This document shows positions 48,124-59,873 of a stretch of DNA of 64,000 bases, one piece after another; the first letter of the stretch is position 1; every line of letters starts with the position of its first letter. Below the pieces are notes generated by a model. That model made no database searches, was not told where the DNA came from, and saw only the letters and a program-made list of their open reading frames with translations. The stretch comes from Panorpa germanica (Eukaryota > Arthropoda > Insecta > Mecoptera > Panorpidae): NCBI GenBank assembly GCA_963678705.1, contig OY783220.1, positions 13,041,001 to 13,105,000 on the forward strand, in the 5' to 3' direction. A program made the position numbers and the translations under genes.

Positions 48124-48860
48124 GTTTGAGAACCATAATAAACATATTACTAATGTACGACGCATACGCTAAAACAGTAGGTGGGAATTGGGTTTTAGTT
48201 GTTTCGTAAAGATTTGTAAAAAATTCAATTAAATAATATTTTAATTTCATACGCAGCCGTCAAATTTAAGATGACAATACAGGAAGACAATCGTACGGTA
48301 AAATATACGTAAAAAAATAATTAAAAATATTTTCAATCAAAACCGAGTTTCATTGCAAAAACAAATATTTTTCTACTCAGATAATAAAATAACATACGAG
48401 TATATGTCTTTTGTCTTCTTCTAGCAATAGTACGTGTACATAAATCTGTCTCAAAAGCATACACAGACTTTTGTCAGTTTTCCTAACAAATAATAAGTAT
48501 GTTATTATGACCACAGCACAGTGGCTTCTTTGTTATAAATCAAAATGAATCATAAAACTTCATAATTTTATCTGTTTATATGTCATAAAGTAAATGTAGT
48601 GATACATTTTTTACTGCACGGAAGAAACGATGTTATACTTTGTTGCAACGTCGAGGTGCAGACCGACGGCGACGGCGACGCTAATCTTACAAGCACAATA
48701 TTATCATAAAATGGTATTATCAGCACATAGTAAGGATTCAGTGTAGTAAGGACACGTGTCCTGAGGATATCATTATATATAAACTGGATTTAATACCGGG
48801 AATTGAAGAACACAGGTTTCTGCAACTGTGGTTGTTTTAATAGTAAACTAAAGTTTAGTA

Positions 48861-49211
48861 AGGCCGTCTACACACGAGTCGACTGATTGCAAACTAGTCG
48901 AGCCGTGTTTCGTGGCTCTATAGAATTTTTAACAATAGCATAATAAGCTATTTTATTGTGTCGTATATGTTATATTTGATTGTATGTATGTATTTAAATA
49001 TTTTTCGTAAACATCTCTGTTGATGATGTCATCATGATACCAACAGTGCCTTGCGACCGAGAAATCTAGTCGCTGAATATATGCTCAAAACCAGTTTAAA
49101 ATCAGTTTAGTTACTCTCGTGACGTGTGTTTTATCTTACTCGTAAACACTTTCGGTCGGGCAGATTCGGAGCTAAAGTTTGCAACCAGTCGCCCCCGTCT
49201 GCGGACGCCCT
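48861..49211. mobile_element. MITE family with GTCGACTG ends, copy 1
   Basis: Begins AGGCCGTCTACACACGAGTC, then GACTGATTGCAAAC; ends GTTTGCAACCAGTCGCCCCC, then GTCTGCGGACGCCCT, giving a terminal inverted repeat of about 35 bp. TA on both sides (48859-48860 and 49212-49213) fits a TA target duplication. Non-coding; matches 54626-54994 in reverse orientation. Confidence 0.8.
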
Positions 49212-50680
49212 TAAGTCGATGAAGTAGAAATAACTTATCTTGCAAAAAGTTTCGAACCTAAAAAGTATAAGATAGTGTTAAAGTCGTCTTTACGTACGGG
49301 CTTACTGGACAAGACCTTTGGGATTAGCACAGTCGCACTATTTCACATGAAAAAGTTAAGACACTAAAGAAAATACCACATTACTATAGAAGACCTTTTA
49401 AAGAAGAGACAACGGCAACGGGTTCGATTCATGAATCAATATTATTGTTCTGGGTTGTCTGCCGTGTGTCCCTTTAACACGGCAAATTGACAACCAAGTT
49501 GATAGCCATAATGCATATTCTGCAGGATAATTAAAGTAATTTATAACGCATTAAAGGACGATCTAATTAAACGATGATGACTCATGATATTAAGATCCTA
49601 ATCAATAGTAATTAGGGGCAGGAGGTCAGACGCAGGACGGAAACCCATTTTAGAATCCTTTTAATAGTCAAATAATATTAAAGATCATTAATTCCATCGT
49701 TCCTGTCCTGATGGCAGCACTTCATAATTCATAATTTGTTATTTGATTAGTGAGCGACATACATAGGTGTATCATTTCATACATTTGGTGGTTTCTAACT
49801 TGTCAATGTCAATCAATATATTATAATGTTAATATATGTGTATACATTACCATCATGAAGACGGTATGATGAATGATGAAAGGTACTACTAATTACATTA
49901 GACCACACCCATCTCTTTCCTCTCTCTCCCTGTCTCTTCACCCTGCTACATAATATCTACGCAACCAGCGACAAAGTTTGGAACTAGTTAGATACAAAAA
50001 TTATTACTTTCAATTAGAATATTTTGTTGAAGTTTTCGCGAATGTTATTCAAAATTTAAAACAGAATGTTGTTTACCAAATTTTGATATGAGCTTAACAG
50101 AAAATTCATTGGTAAGAAAATTGGTTTCGGGTCCTTAAATTAAATTTGAGTAAATTAATAAAAAACCAAATGGTAAGTATGTGTTTTCTGGGATGTCGAA
50201 ATAGTTTGGTAGTAACCTCTAACACTCAGCTATGCTTGGTTTTGATTCTTGAAGATAACATTAATTTATTTCATGATTGGCACAGATATTAAACTCATCA
50301 AATGATAATGTAATCTCGAAAATGCATAATCATCATATTAAACTTAATGCGAAATATATTTTAGTCGGTGTTTGTGTCGTACCATTGATAATATTCAAAT
50401 ATTACAATACATAAATATTGATTAGACAGCGGTGTACCCCCAAAACTAACATTAAAAGGTTTCCACGTAACAATAAATTAAGAAAGTCACGAAAAACTGT
50501 TGTGTACATATATTTTTTATTAATAACAACTCATTTTAACATAAATCACTGATTGTGTTTTGATAAATATTGCGTGAAAACATGAATGAAACGAAAATGT
50601 TGAAAAACATGCTTTTAAAAATAGACAATAAATGTAAATAGAGAAACTTACACAGGTTCAAGTTTACATTCACTATAATA

Positions 50681-51330
50681 CAGGGTATCCCGAAAGAAAA
50701 TTACTTTTTAAGATGGTTGAACAAAGAAGATATTTTTTAAAAAATGTATTGATTATAACAAAAACAAACTGGGATTTTTGTTGTTGTTAATTTTGCCATC
50801 TAAGTGTAAGCTTTTTCTCACTACACTCGTCTAAACGAGAAACAAAATTTCTAATGGTATTTTGGAATCAAAATCAAAAGTTATCATTGTAAAACTCCAG
50901 CTCACCAGTACAAAATTAATATTAAATCTGACGATAGATGTCAATGTGGTGAAGAAGGAACTTTGGATTATATTAAATCCGAATGCATAAATTATAGTTT
51001 AGAAAGATCAAAATTTAATAGTGAAATATTCTATGATTAAAACTTTTCTTGTTAATACTAAATTTTTGTTAAGTGATACAAAATAAATTAGTGAATTATT
51101 TAAATATTTAGAAATTTGTAAAATTGAATTATAAATTGTAATTTGAAAATATGGCTATGACGAATAAAAGTCAAGGAAAATAAATAAATAAATATAAAAA
51201 AATAATAATGGTATTTTGGATATTTAATTTGGGGAGATATTTTGCTAATTCAATTCCGAGAAACTCTTCATAGCGACTGAATTCCCTGAATTCATGTAGT
51301 GAGTCAATCAAAGAGAACTTTCGTTTGGGA
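50681..51330. mobile_element. Possible mariner-type MITE interrupted by a LINE
   Basis: The left end TACAGGGTATCCCGAAAG and right end CTTTCGTTTGGGACACTTTA resemble inverted repeats of the CAGGGTGTCCC type common in mariner-like elements, flanked by TA. The LINE fragment 50867-51205 sits inside. The terminal match is imperfect, so this is tentative. Confidence 0.45.
50867..51205 (+). mobile_element. LINE 3' end (I-like clade) with 15-bp target duplication
   Basis: Flanked by a perfect duplication TAATGGTATTTTGGA (50852-50866 and 51206-51220). It encodes HCKTPAHQYKIN, then CQCGEEGTLDYIKSEC (a zinc knuckle) and a stop. The 3' UTR ends in AAATA repeats. Strongly 5'-truncated. Confidence 0.9.
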
Positions 51331-51331
51331 C

Positions 51332-51335
<4 letters not shown>

Positions 51336-51390
<55 letters not shown>
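51336..51390. repeat. (TA)n microsatellite
   Basis: About 27 uninterrupted TA units, immediately next to the right end of the possible mariner-type element. Confidence 0.97.
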
Positions 51391-51392
<2 letters not shown>

Positions 51393-51944
51393 TAGCTACA
51401 TGTTAACGTATTATTTACACAAAGGATCACAAATATTGACATACCATCACTAAACAAATTTCTATATTTTCATACATAATGCAATGCAAACATTGACCGA
51501 GTGCTATTACGTTTGAACGAAAAGTTTATTTAATCAAAATATTTTACTCAAAATAACTCACCACACAAATACACCAACACCAACACCAATACGGTCTCAC
51601 CACTACCACCAACTCACCATCATCACTAATATATAATCCCAATATTTACATCGAGGATCACATTATATAATACGTGAATAAATTGAATTATTAAATTATA
51701 CTTGAATAACGTGAAGATGGTATCTCACAGAGGTAGCGAACGGTGACGAGAATATGTCGAAGAGAAATTGTATACAGAAGCAATATGTTAAGTATTAAGT
51801 TATCATCAACAGGGATTAAGAACCTGTTGTCGTTCAAGAATATTAATTTATTAATTGATTTTTGAGCTTGTAATGTTGTAGCTACAATTTGCTGTTACAT
51901 GCTAGTAACTAAAATAAAATAAAAACTTAAAAAATACTTTGTGA

Positions 51945-52430
51945 TTCAATTTATTTTCTTCTACGTTTCCTTCATCTTTTATTTCTCTTCGCCTCTTCCT
52001 TCCATACGTTCCCTTGCGTTTCTTTGTTTCCTTTGTCTAGCTTTCATCTCTGTTATACATTCCTTTGCGTTTCCATTTCCTTATCGCTATACTTTCGTTT
52101 CTTTCGCTTTCATCTCTTTCTCTCTTTTATACGTTCTCTTTCGTTTCCGTTTCCTTATTATTATAGCTATTGCACCATTCTTCATTTCTCTTTCTCTAGC
52201 TTTCAGCTTTTATCGTACATTCATTCTCTAGATATTTTAGTTCTACATTCTTTCATATCTTCTTGTATTGAATTTCCACATACTAGAATCTGTATCTTCT
52301 GTACTATTTCTCTCCTTGCTCATTTCCTATAGAGTTTCCTTCCTCAATCTTATTCTTCTACGGCTTTCTATCTTGCTTCATTATTTATCTCGTTATTATT
52401 TTCTTTACACCTCTATAATCATGTTAAAGC
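51945..52430. repeat. Long pyrimidine-rich degenerate tandem repeat
   Basis: Nearly 500 bp dominated by C and T on the plus strand, with recurring GCTTTCATCTCT, TTTCGTTTCC and TATACGTTC-like modules at irregular spacing of roughly 65-90 bp. Overlapping Phe/Ser/Leu-rich open frames here result from composition. Confidence 0.7.
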
Positions 52431-52514
52431 AAAAATTATTAAAATTAAGTTTCTGCTGAAATTTTGAATAGTCATGTATCGTGCCGAATTAACTTATGAA
52501 AGGCCAAAGTTATG

Positions 52515-52709
52515 TATAGTTCAAATTACGATAGTTCGGGGGCGACTTATACTTAAATCTATAACACGATAATGAATTTTATCTTATTTGTTTCAACACA
52601 CATTATAGAAAAATAAGTGAGTCAGTGCTTTTTAATTATATCAGCAGTTTATACTCCACAACTTGTTTTAAGTATGAGTCGCCGGCGAACTCTCGTAATT
52701 TTAACTATA
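52515..52709. mobile_element. TATAGTTC-family MITE, copy 1
   Basis: Ends TATAGTTCAAATTACGATAG and CTCGTAATTTTAACTATA are inverted repeats that continue inward (GGGGGCGACTTATACTTAAA / TTTAAGTATGAGTCGCCGGC), about 45 bp in all. TA at each end is a possible target duplication. Matches 62576-62783 in inverse orientation. Confidence 0.85.
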
Positions 52710-54625
52710 AAGGTTAACGTATCACGATAAAGTGAAGATTTGTATTATTAAAACAACGGTTTACCTGTAATAAAGGTTCGCAATCCCTACTCTAATCTGT
52801 TTAATATGTACATATGCTGATACTCACAAATATTGTCATAAAACTTAGTGCCATTAGGCAACCTCAGAACACCTACAACCCCTGACGCAACCTTCCCCCC
52901 ACCCCCATTTATAAACATGACGTTGGAGTGACGATGAAGTGTAAGCTAATTATCTGTCAATTTTGTATTAAGTAACTCATCAACTGTTCGTCGATGTTCG
53001 TGTGAACTCTTTGAAATTCGATGGGTACAAAGTGTAAATGTCGACACTGGCGCCGGTCGCTGATATCGGTCGTGTTCGGAACCAACGTTGCGGAACTGCA
53101 GATAACGAGCCATCTAGTTGTTAACAAGTGAACACATGCATTGCAGCCGGCAGTTTGCATTATGACATGGAAACGATGTTTGTTTTGGAGGAACGTGTTG
53201 TTGTTGTTGTTGTTGTAGGTTGAAACAACAACCAGGAAAACTTAACGTGGTTTGTATACATGCACGTTCAAGTATATAACGGGAAATATAAGAAATATTT
53301 AGGTGAGAAAACTTCATGAGCTAACTTAATGAACAATTTTCAATCAGATATAAGTTTAAGTTTATTCAGAAGTTTATACATATATATAAATTAGGAATAT
53401 ATTGGAAAATCTTATTTCTAAATTAGTATAGTTGAATGGGCTTGAATGTTCTATGTCCTAATTTCTATAAAACTGTACTATATATTAATAACAATTAAAA
53501 AAGTCATATTTTCTCTTTAATTATTAATGGGATTCAACGTTGTACACATTCCAACTGCATGTGACATCATAGGCGCTATTTGCTATCTCTTTTATACAAC
53601 AGAGCGTAAAGAGATATCATATTCAAGATGGAACTCTAGCAAGTTTACAAGTTACCAACCTTACAGCTCATAAATCTGCTATATGTATTTATATATCAAA
53701 ATATCAAATATTTCATATTATGACTGCCGTAACAGGGTTAAATAAAATAAAAACTTATTATTCTTTGACTTGACTTGATTATTTGACTACCAATGGCTAC
53801 AAAACATAACTACAGTACTGACCTACTCAACAAATAACTGACGTATAAAATGCATTTCACGTCATACTAATGGGCGACCATTTCTAGCGCTAAAATTACA
53901 ATTCAAACTTTTAATTACTATATCTTCGTCAACATTTAGATTTTTAATAAAATAGACACGCCAATACACATTTATTAACATCAATTGAAAAATCGAACAC
54001 TAAAAAATGAGGACACAAGCCCATAAGGTTAGAATTAATACGACATCTGGGTTTAAATAATGACATTTCCATTATTAAAGTTTTTCAATTCGAACGCATA
54101 CCAGTGAACGTGTATCTTTTATCACAGATGCATCAATGTTGGTTAAAATAACAAATGCTAATAAATAAGAAAAGAATATCACCTGTATTGATAGACAATG
54201 TAACGGTTGACACCTGCACAAATTATAAAGGTATAATTATTCAAAACGATACATTCATTTCGTTTTGGTTTAACAGCGTCTTTGATTGGACCATTTGGGA
54301 GCAAGTCACGTCCTGCAACAACAGGCGTACACTTTATACGATGAATGAATCAATGGCTCCTATTTTAGTGCGGCAATTATACGATTATTATGATTAGTTT
54401 TATGTAGATGTCGTGAGAATGATGTTGCTCCCGAATTATTTGGTTTTACTTCCGGTTTTATACCATAAATATTATAATGTTGTGTGTGTGTAGTCCAGTA
54501 TTACATCAATGTAAAGTAACATCCATGTTTATAATACATACATACCACGTACCGATACGACAGTACGCAAAGTCAAACTTGTAGTTGTTTTGCACTGACA
54601 TATTTTATCATAAAAGCAAACTTTT
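52710..54625. other. Intergenic, with a short GTT microsatellite
   Basis: Contains a GTT/TTG triplet run at about 53197-53217 and a G+C-richer patch around 53,030-53,150. No coding exon or repeat pair supported. Confidence 0.4.
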
Positions 54626-54994
54626 AGGACGTTCGCACATGGGTCGACTGCCCGAACCAAATGAGTGCCACTGTGTTGTTAGTGAGAGAACACACACGGC
54701 ACGAATGAAACTAAACTGATTTGAAATTGGTTTTGAGCGACTGTGTTTCTCAGTCGCAGGGCAATTACGTTGCAAGCTATTGATGGTGATATCATGAGCA
54801 GAGATGTACACATATACTTTTCAAAAGTATATACAAATACCTCAGAATACGACACAATAAAATCCCCAATTAAGCTGTTGTTAAAAATTCTATAGAGTCA
54901 CGAAACACGGCCCGACATGGTTCGTTTTTCGTTTTCGTTCGAAACTTCGTTGCGCGAATAGTTTGCAATCAGTCGGCTCGTGTTCAGGCGGCTT
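54626..54994. mobile_element. MITE family with GTCGACTG ends, copy 2 (reverse)
   Basis: Reverse-orientation relative of 48861-49211: left AGGACGTTCGCACATGGGTC, right CAGTCGGCTCGTGTTCAGGC. The shared core includes ATTCTATAGAGTCACGAAAC. Inside it, CAGAGATGTACACATATAC at 54799 resembles the left end of the hAT element at 25455. Confidence 0.75.
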
Positions 54995-55968
54995 TACTTT
55001 AATTTTTATCGATACACCACTGTTATGAAAGAAACTATTTTATTACTTTCAGTCTGAGACGGCTGATTGCATTTACAAGATTCGGATAGGTTTAGCGTTG
55101 TAGCATGTATTCGCTTGATTAAAATTCGCTGATATACGCTTGCAGTGTACAAGGGCTCATTACACTTACAGGATCAAAATTCGCTTAAAACTTGCAGTGT
55201 GAGACAAGCCTAAGATGCCTACGAATAATTGATAATTATGAAGATTTCGAAAAGTTTTCTAATTTGATTTTTTGTAAAAGCTGGTTAAAATTAATGATTG
55301 AAATATAATAAAAATACAAAAGCCGCTGATAGAATAACAAAAGGTTGGCTTGTCACACAAGGGGGAGGGGGGCGTGTTTGGGGCGAGGAATATAATAATA
55401 GAGCGAGGTGTTAAAATGGAAGCTAATGACAATCCATCAAGTAACAAAGAAGATTTAGGCCCGGGGATATTAAAATATTTCGCTACCAAAACATGTAAAG
55501 TCACCACTTAGAATTGGGAGTACATTGAAACCAGGCGTACCACCATTACTTTAGTCCTCCCACGCTATCGCTGTGTGGCGGCAAACATAATTAATCATTG
55601 GTCAATACCTACGGTCTCTATGTCTGTTATAATAGTTGCCTGAGCTCCAGGCTACATACGATTTCTCTATCGGTTGCATGGACTATGTGGTTGTAGCTAC
55701 ATAACCGCTAAATATTTATACTGCAATATGGTTGTGATACTGTTTTAATAGAGTTACAAGCTTATTAGATAGTAAAATTCTATTTTTACTATGTTATTCA
55801 TTGATATTTCTGTTTTTTCAGGAGGTCAATTTAGTTACTATTCAAAATGGAGGACGTACAACGGGAAAATGATTGCTACGTCAAGCTTGGCGAAGTTAAC
55901 AACACCATTGAAGGTTTGTACTTGTACTAGCAAAAAAGTCACAAATTTTAATGAATTTAATTCATTAA

Positions 55969-56530
55969 GGCCCGGTTTTATGGTTCGTCTTACTACCGAA
56001 CTAAATAGCTAACTCCCGAATTAAACGAAAAATGGGTTTCATCATCAAGGGTTAACGCTAACTCGGAACTAAAATCGCGGAGTAAGATATCCCGTCATAA
56101 ATCAAGGTAATAATATTTAACCCGGAGTAAGTGTGCAACAGAGATAAAATATCATGCTATCTCAGCCAGTTTAGCTATCATTATTATAATGTTTTAGGTT
56201 ATAATATTAAATTATTGTTTATTATGAATTTTGTAAGTGACCTTAATCAATTATCAATAACAGATGATGAGGAAGATCAGCTATTATACAAATATAGTAC
56301 TAAGTTGAGAAATCCGTCATTATTAAAACAATAATTAAACTGAATCTTGCATTCCCATGGGTTTACAACTGTAAACAAATATTCGAATTTCTTAAAATAT
56401 GGTTTACGTCTCTACTAACTAACTCGGGATTAAATTTGGACCATAAAACCCGATACAAAAATAAGTACCGAACTAAGCTAACTCGGGGTTTCGTAACCCC
56501 GAAGTAAATAAAAGACCATAAAACCGGCCC
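55969..56530. mobile_element. Harbinger-like nonautonomous element, TAA duplication
   Basis: Ends GGCCCGGTTTTATGG and CCATAAAACCGGCCC are inverted repeats with one mismatch, flanked by TAA on both sides (55966-55968 and 56531-56533), fitting PIF/Harbinger target choice. Subterminal repeats (AACTCGGG, GGACCATAAAACCC) recur. A small frame (56224-56334) encodes MNFVSDLNQLSITDDEEDQL and about 17 more residues; it may be a remnant of an autonomous parent. Confidence 0.8.
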
Positions 56531-58186
56531 TAAAAAACTTTACAAATTCGATGAAAGTTTTTATTTGTTAAGTTTATAACAAGAAATTTCCTAATCATAT
56601 TACCTGAATGTGTTGAAATATTTAACCAACTTATTAAGTTTAAACTGATTAAAACTTTATAAAAATATAATAGAATAACGTGAAGATGTCTCACTAATGA
56701 ACTAACTGCTATAATATTTAAATTCTGTTTTAAAACGATTTGTAAACAGCTTGTAAACTACTACAAGTTGTCGCGCTTGTGACGTATTAGATTTATGCTA
56801 ATAAGATACAACGAATAATAGAGCCTGATGAAGAATAACTATTATGAGAGTAAACAATCTCGTGCAGTAGCTATAATGCTCAGAGATTCGACTCATAAAT
56901 AATTCATACTCATGTGCATTTTACATTCTCCTAGTAGACATGATATTCAAAATATTAGACAGATGCAAAAAAATATTGATTTGAATTGAACTCCAATACG
57001 GCGTAATATTTTTTACAGAATATAATAACAAGAGCAGCTGTACACACGGCTGTCTTAAGACATTTTTCTTTTAAGCCTTTATTCTGAATTGCATTCTCCA
57101 GAAAATCTGTGTCTACTCATTATAATTTAACGATTTAGTAAATAAATGTAAAAGAAAAATAAGAAAAATTAATTTGTTTGCTTATTTATACCATGAATGT
57201 TTTTCATCTAAGAAATATAATAGACGGAAATAAGAACTAAGATGTATTTTAACAATAAAATAACCTTCTTACATTATATATCTTTCACCATCTTCAGCTA
57301 TTAAATGTTAAACAACGTTCTTGATACTACATTTTACAGGCGATAAATTATAATCTTACTTCTATAAAGTGCTTTTTGTTTTATTTCTCACATTTTCTTA
57401 GTGTGACTATGCATATTATATCCGCGTTTTGTCAACTTAACTAAACTCACTTCAAAGTAGTTCAAAGTTTTGTCGCACTCACTATAATAAAGTCCACAAA
57501 GTCTTAGAGCATACAATAAACTCAAAGTTGCACTGCCTCTGCTTCATTTAAGCTTGCAGTTTGTAATTTGCAAGCACTCCTCTGTCAATTTGCCAACTCT
57601 GATTAGGTGTTGGTTCATTTAATAGAGGAGATATCTTTTTGGATATAATTTAAACATCGTTATCTAAAATATACATTCAGACTCGGTCTTATTTAAGATT
57701 TAGTTAATATATGTTTTATGTAAAAACAAAATTAACTTGTGGATCGAATTAAAACAAACGGAGGGCCCGCGAGACCTAAATATCCGGCCCTGTTTACTTT
57801 CTATAATTCAGGATTTAAACTTTGAAACTTTTACGAACAGCTGAACCTTTCGAGACGTATAAACGCCTCATTTTGGAGCTATAAAATCTAAACGACGCGA
57901 TGCTATCATTTTGTAAAGTTAACCAATAAATAAATGTAATTTACTATAATCTTATTTTGAAACTATATCTCATACAATTGATAATAAATTTTGAGGGTAA
58001 TATCAATAAAACTTTTATAAAACTATAAGAGTCGTTTAAAAAGTTCCGTGTCTCACATGGAGATGACGTTAAATTGTAGATAAGCAATAGAAAAATGATT
58101 ACGCTCCATCGCTAATGATTAACCATCGCTATCATCTAACGACGCTGTGAACGCTACATTATTAAAAGCTGCATGTAAAATTTTAT

Positions 58187-58556
58187 CTTCTTCTTCTTCA
58201 GTGGCTCGACAGACCTGGCCTTCTCAAGAATTTTACGAATTATTTAATTACTTGAGATTTCGTAACAAGGTTTTTTTTTACGGGGTGGAGTTGTTAGCAC
58301 CACGCCCAACCCCCAACCTGGAGGACCAGTCCCCTGATATAATCCCCAGGGGCAGGGTGCCCGGCTATACCCCCAGGCACTGGGTACCCATTTTAGTCGC
58401 CTCTTACGACATGCATGAGCAACATTGGGACTATTCTTTCACACCCGGTCACCACTCGGGAATTATAACCAAACCCAGATAATATCTGGCCCGGGGATCG
58501 AACCCGAGAACATAGTAATCAGAGTCAAGCATCAATATTCTCGCCTACTGTATCAT
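58187..58556 (-). mobile_element. tRNA-derived SINE, longest copy
   Basis: Flanked by a perfect 11-bp duplication TAAAATTTTAT (58176-58186 and 58557-58567). On the minus strand it begins with a tRNA-like head (CAGTAGGCGAGAATATTGAT, then TTGACTCTGATTACTATG and the B box GGGTTCGATCCCC). The body has GTCGTAAGAGGCGACTAA and the tail is GAA repeats. About 370 bp. Confidence 0.93.
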
Positions 58557-59357
58557 TAAAATTTTATATTACATTTTAAATTGTGCTAATTTATAGGAGA
58601 TAAGTTACAGATACGTTTTTGCAATATTTAAGTTTAACGCCAGCCTTATTATTTTCATCGTGCTCTTTGATGAGTATAATTGGCTAGAAGTTTGCATACA
58701 ACTACATTGTAAAAGAATCCTATTTGGTAACCTATCTAGGTACATTGGTGTTTTAGTTGAACATAGACGACATTATTGTATTCATGAAACTATCGACAAG
58801 GGATTGAATTTCAATATAATGGGATTTGAGGGATGATCTTTCGGAAATGGAAGACCACAAGAGAATAAGTTTACATACTAAATTACAATAGTTTGACAAT
58901 CAATAGACAATGATATGGGGTGAATTTGAATAAATAATTAACCTAGTAAATAACATTGTTTAATCTAAATATCAAGGGACAGAACAGCAGGACAGTAGGA
59001 CAGCAGGATATCAGTAAATGGACAATCCTGTGCTGCACTGAACTGAATTTGATTATTGTGGTTTATGTCAACGTCAATCACGTATGTTAAAATCTAATTA
59101 TAATGCAGGAAATATTTTTAGGTTAGTTTGAACAAATGAAATAATATTCACGTTTCTGAAATTAATTAAAGTTAATTAAAATTTATTTGGGGAACAATAA
59201 CCTGGATGAATGCAGTGTCATGTGATTAGTTAGCCGGAAAGCATTTACAGTCAGTCTTTAAATTTAGGTCTTTCTCATACTAAGGTGTATTGGAATTGTT
59301 TCGTATTAATACACCACTGTTTTGTAAATAATAAAAGTCCTTATTATATATATGTAT

Positions 59358-59859
59358 TATATATAATTACAACACAATATATAAAAGGATTTGGAAGAGA
59401 GAGATACCACATTACTTAAGAGAAAAAGACAAAAAAAAAACATGAGAAGGATTGCCAGATTTAGACTGGGAAACGAGGAAAAAGGAAACAGATACTGAGC
59501 AAACAGCGAAGAAAGGATGTATAGAGTGTGCGGAACGGAGTTTGAAACACTGGAGCACATTAAGTTTTCTTGTCAGAAAAAAGTAATGAGCGAGAAGAAT
59601 ATTGTGCAGTTATTAAAGGGACACAGTGAAGGTAAGAGGTGGATAGTGGAGATAGAGAAAAGGAACGAGGAAAGAAAAGTAACGCCAGAGCAGAAGTGAC
59701 AAAGAGACAAAGAAGACAAGAGGAGTAGATCATTTTTCTTTTGGAATTGGAATGTAATTAAATCTTTTAGAATGTAATTAAGCACAACGATATGTAAGTT
59801 AACGATTTAAGGTGCAAAAATGTAGTGCCTAATAGCAAAAACATTAAAATAAATAATAA
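59358..59859 (+). mobile_element. LINE 3' end, second copy of the zinc-knuckle family
   Basis: Flanked by a perfect 14-bp duplication TTATATATATGTAT (59344-59357 and 59860-59873). Collinear with 39358-39800. The knuckle has lost its first cysteine (YRVCGTEFETLEHIKFSC) and the frame is interrupted. The 3' end carries A-rich/AAT repeats. Confidence 0.88.
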
Positions 59860-59873
59860 TTATATATATGTAT

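Noticed and set aside
51941-52332. Two overlapping Phe/Ser/Leu-rich open frames
   Set aside because: They result from the pyrimidine-rich tract; composition is low complexity and there is no splice or promoter context.
54155-54397. 80-codon plus-strand frame
   Set aside because: Reasonable length but no splice context, domain or repeat match; composition alone does not support a gene.
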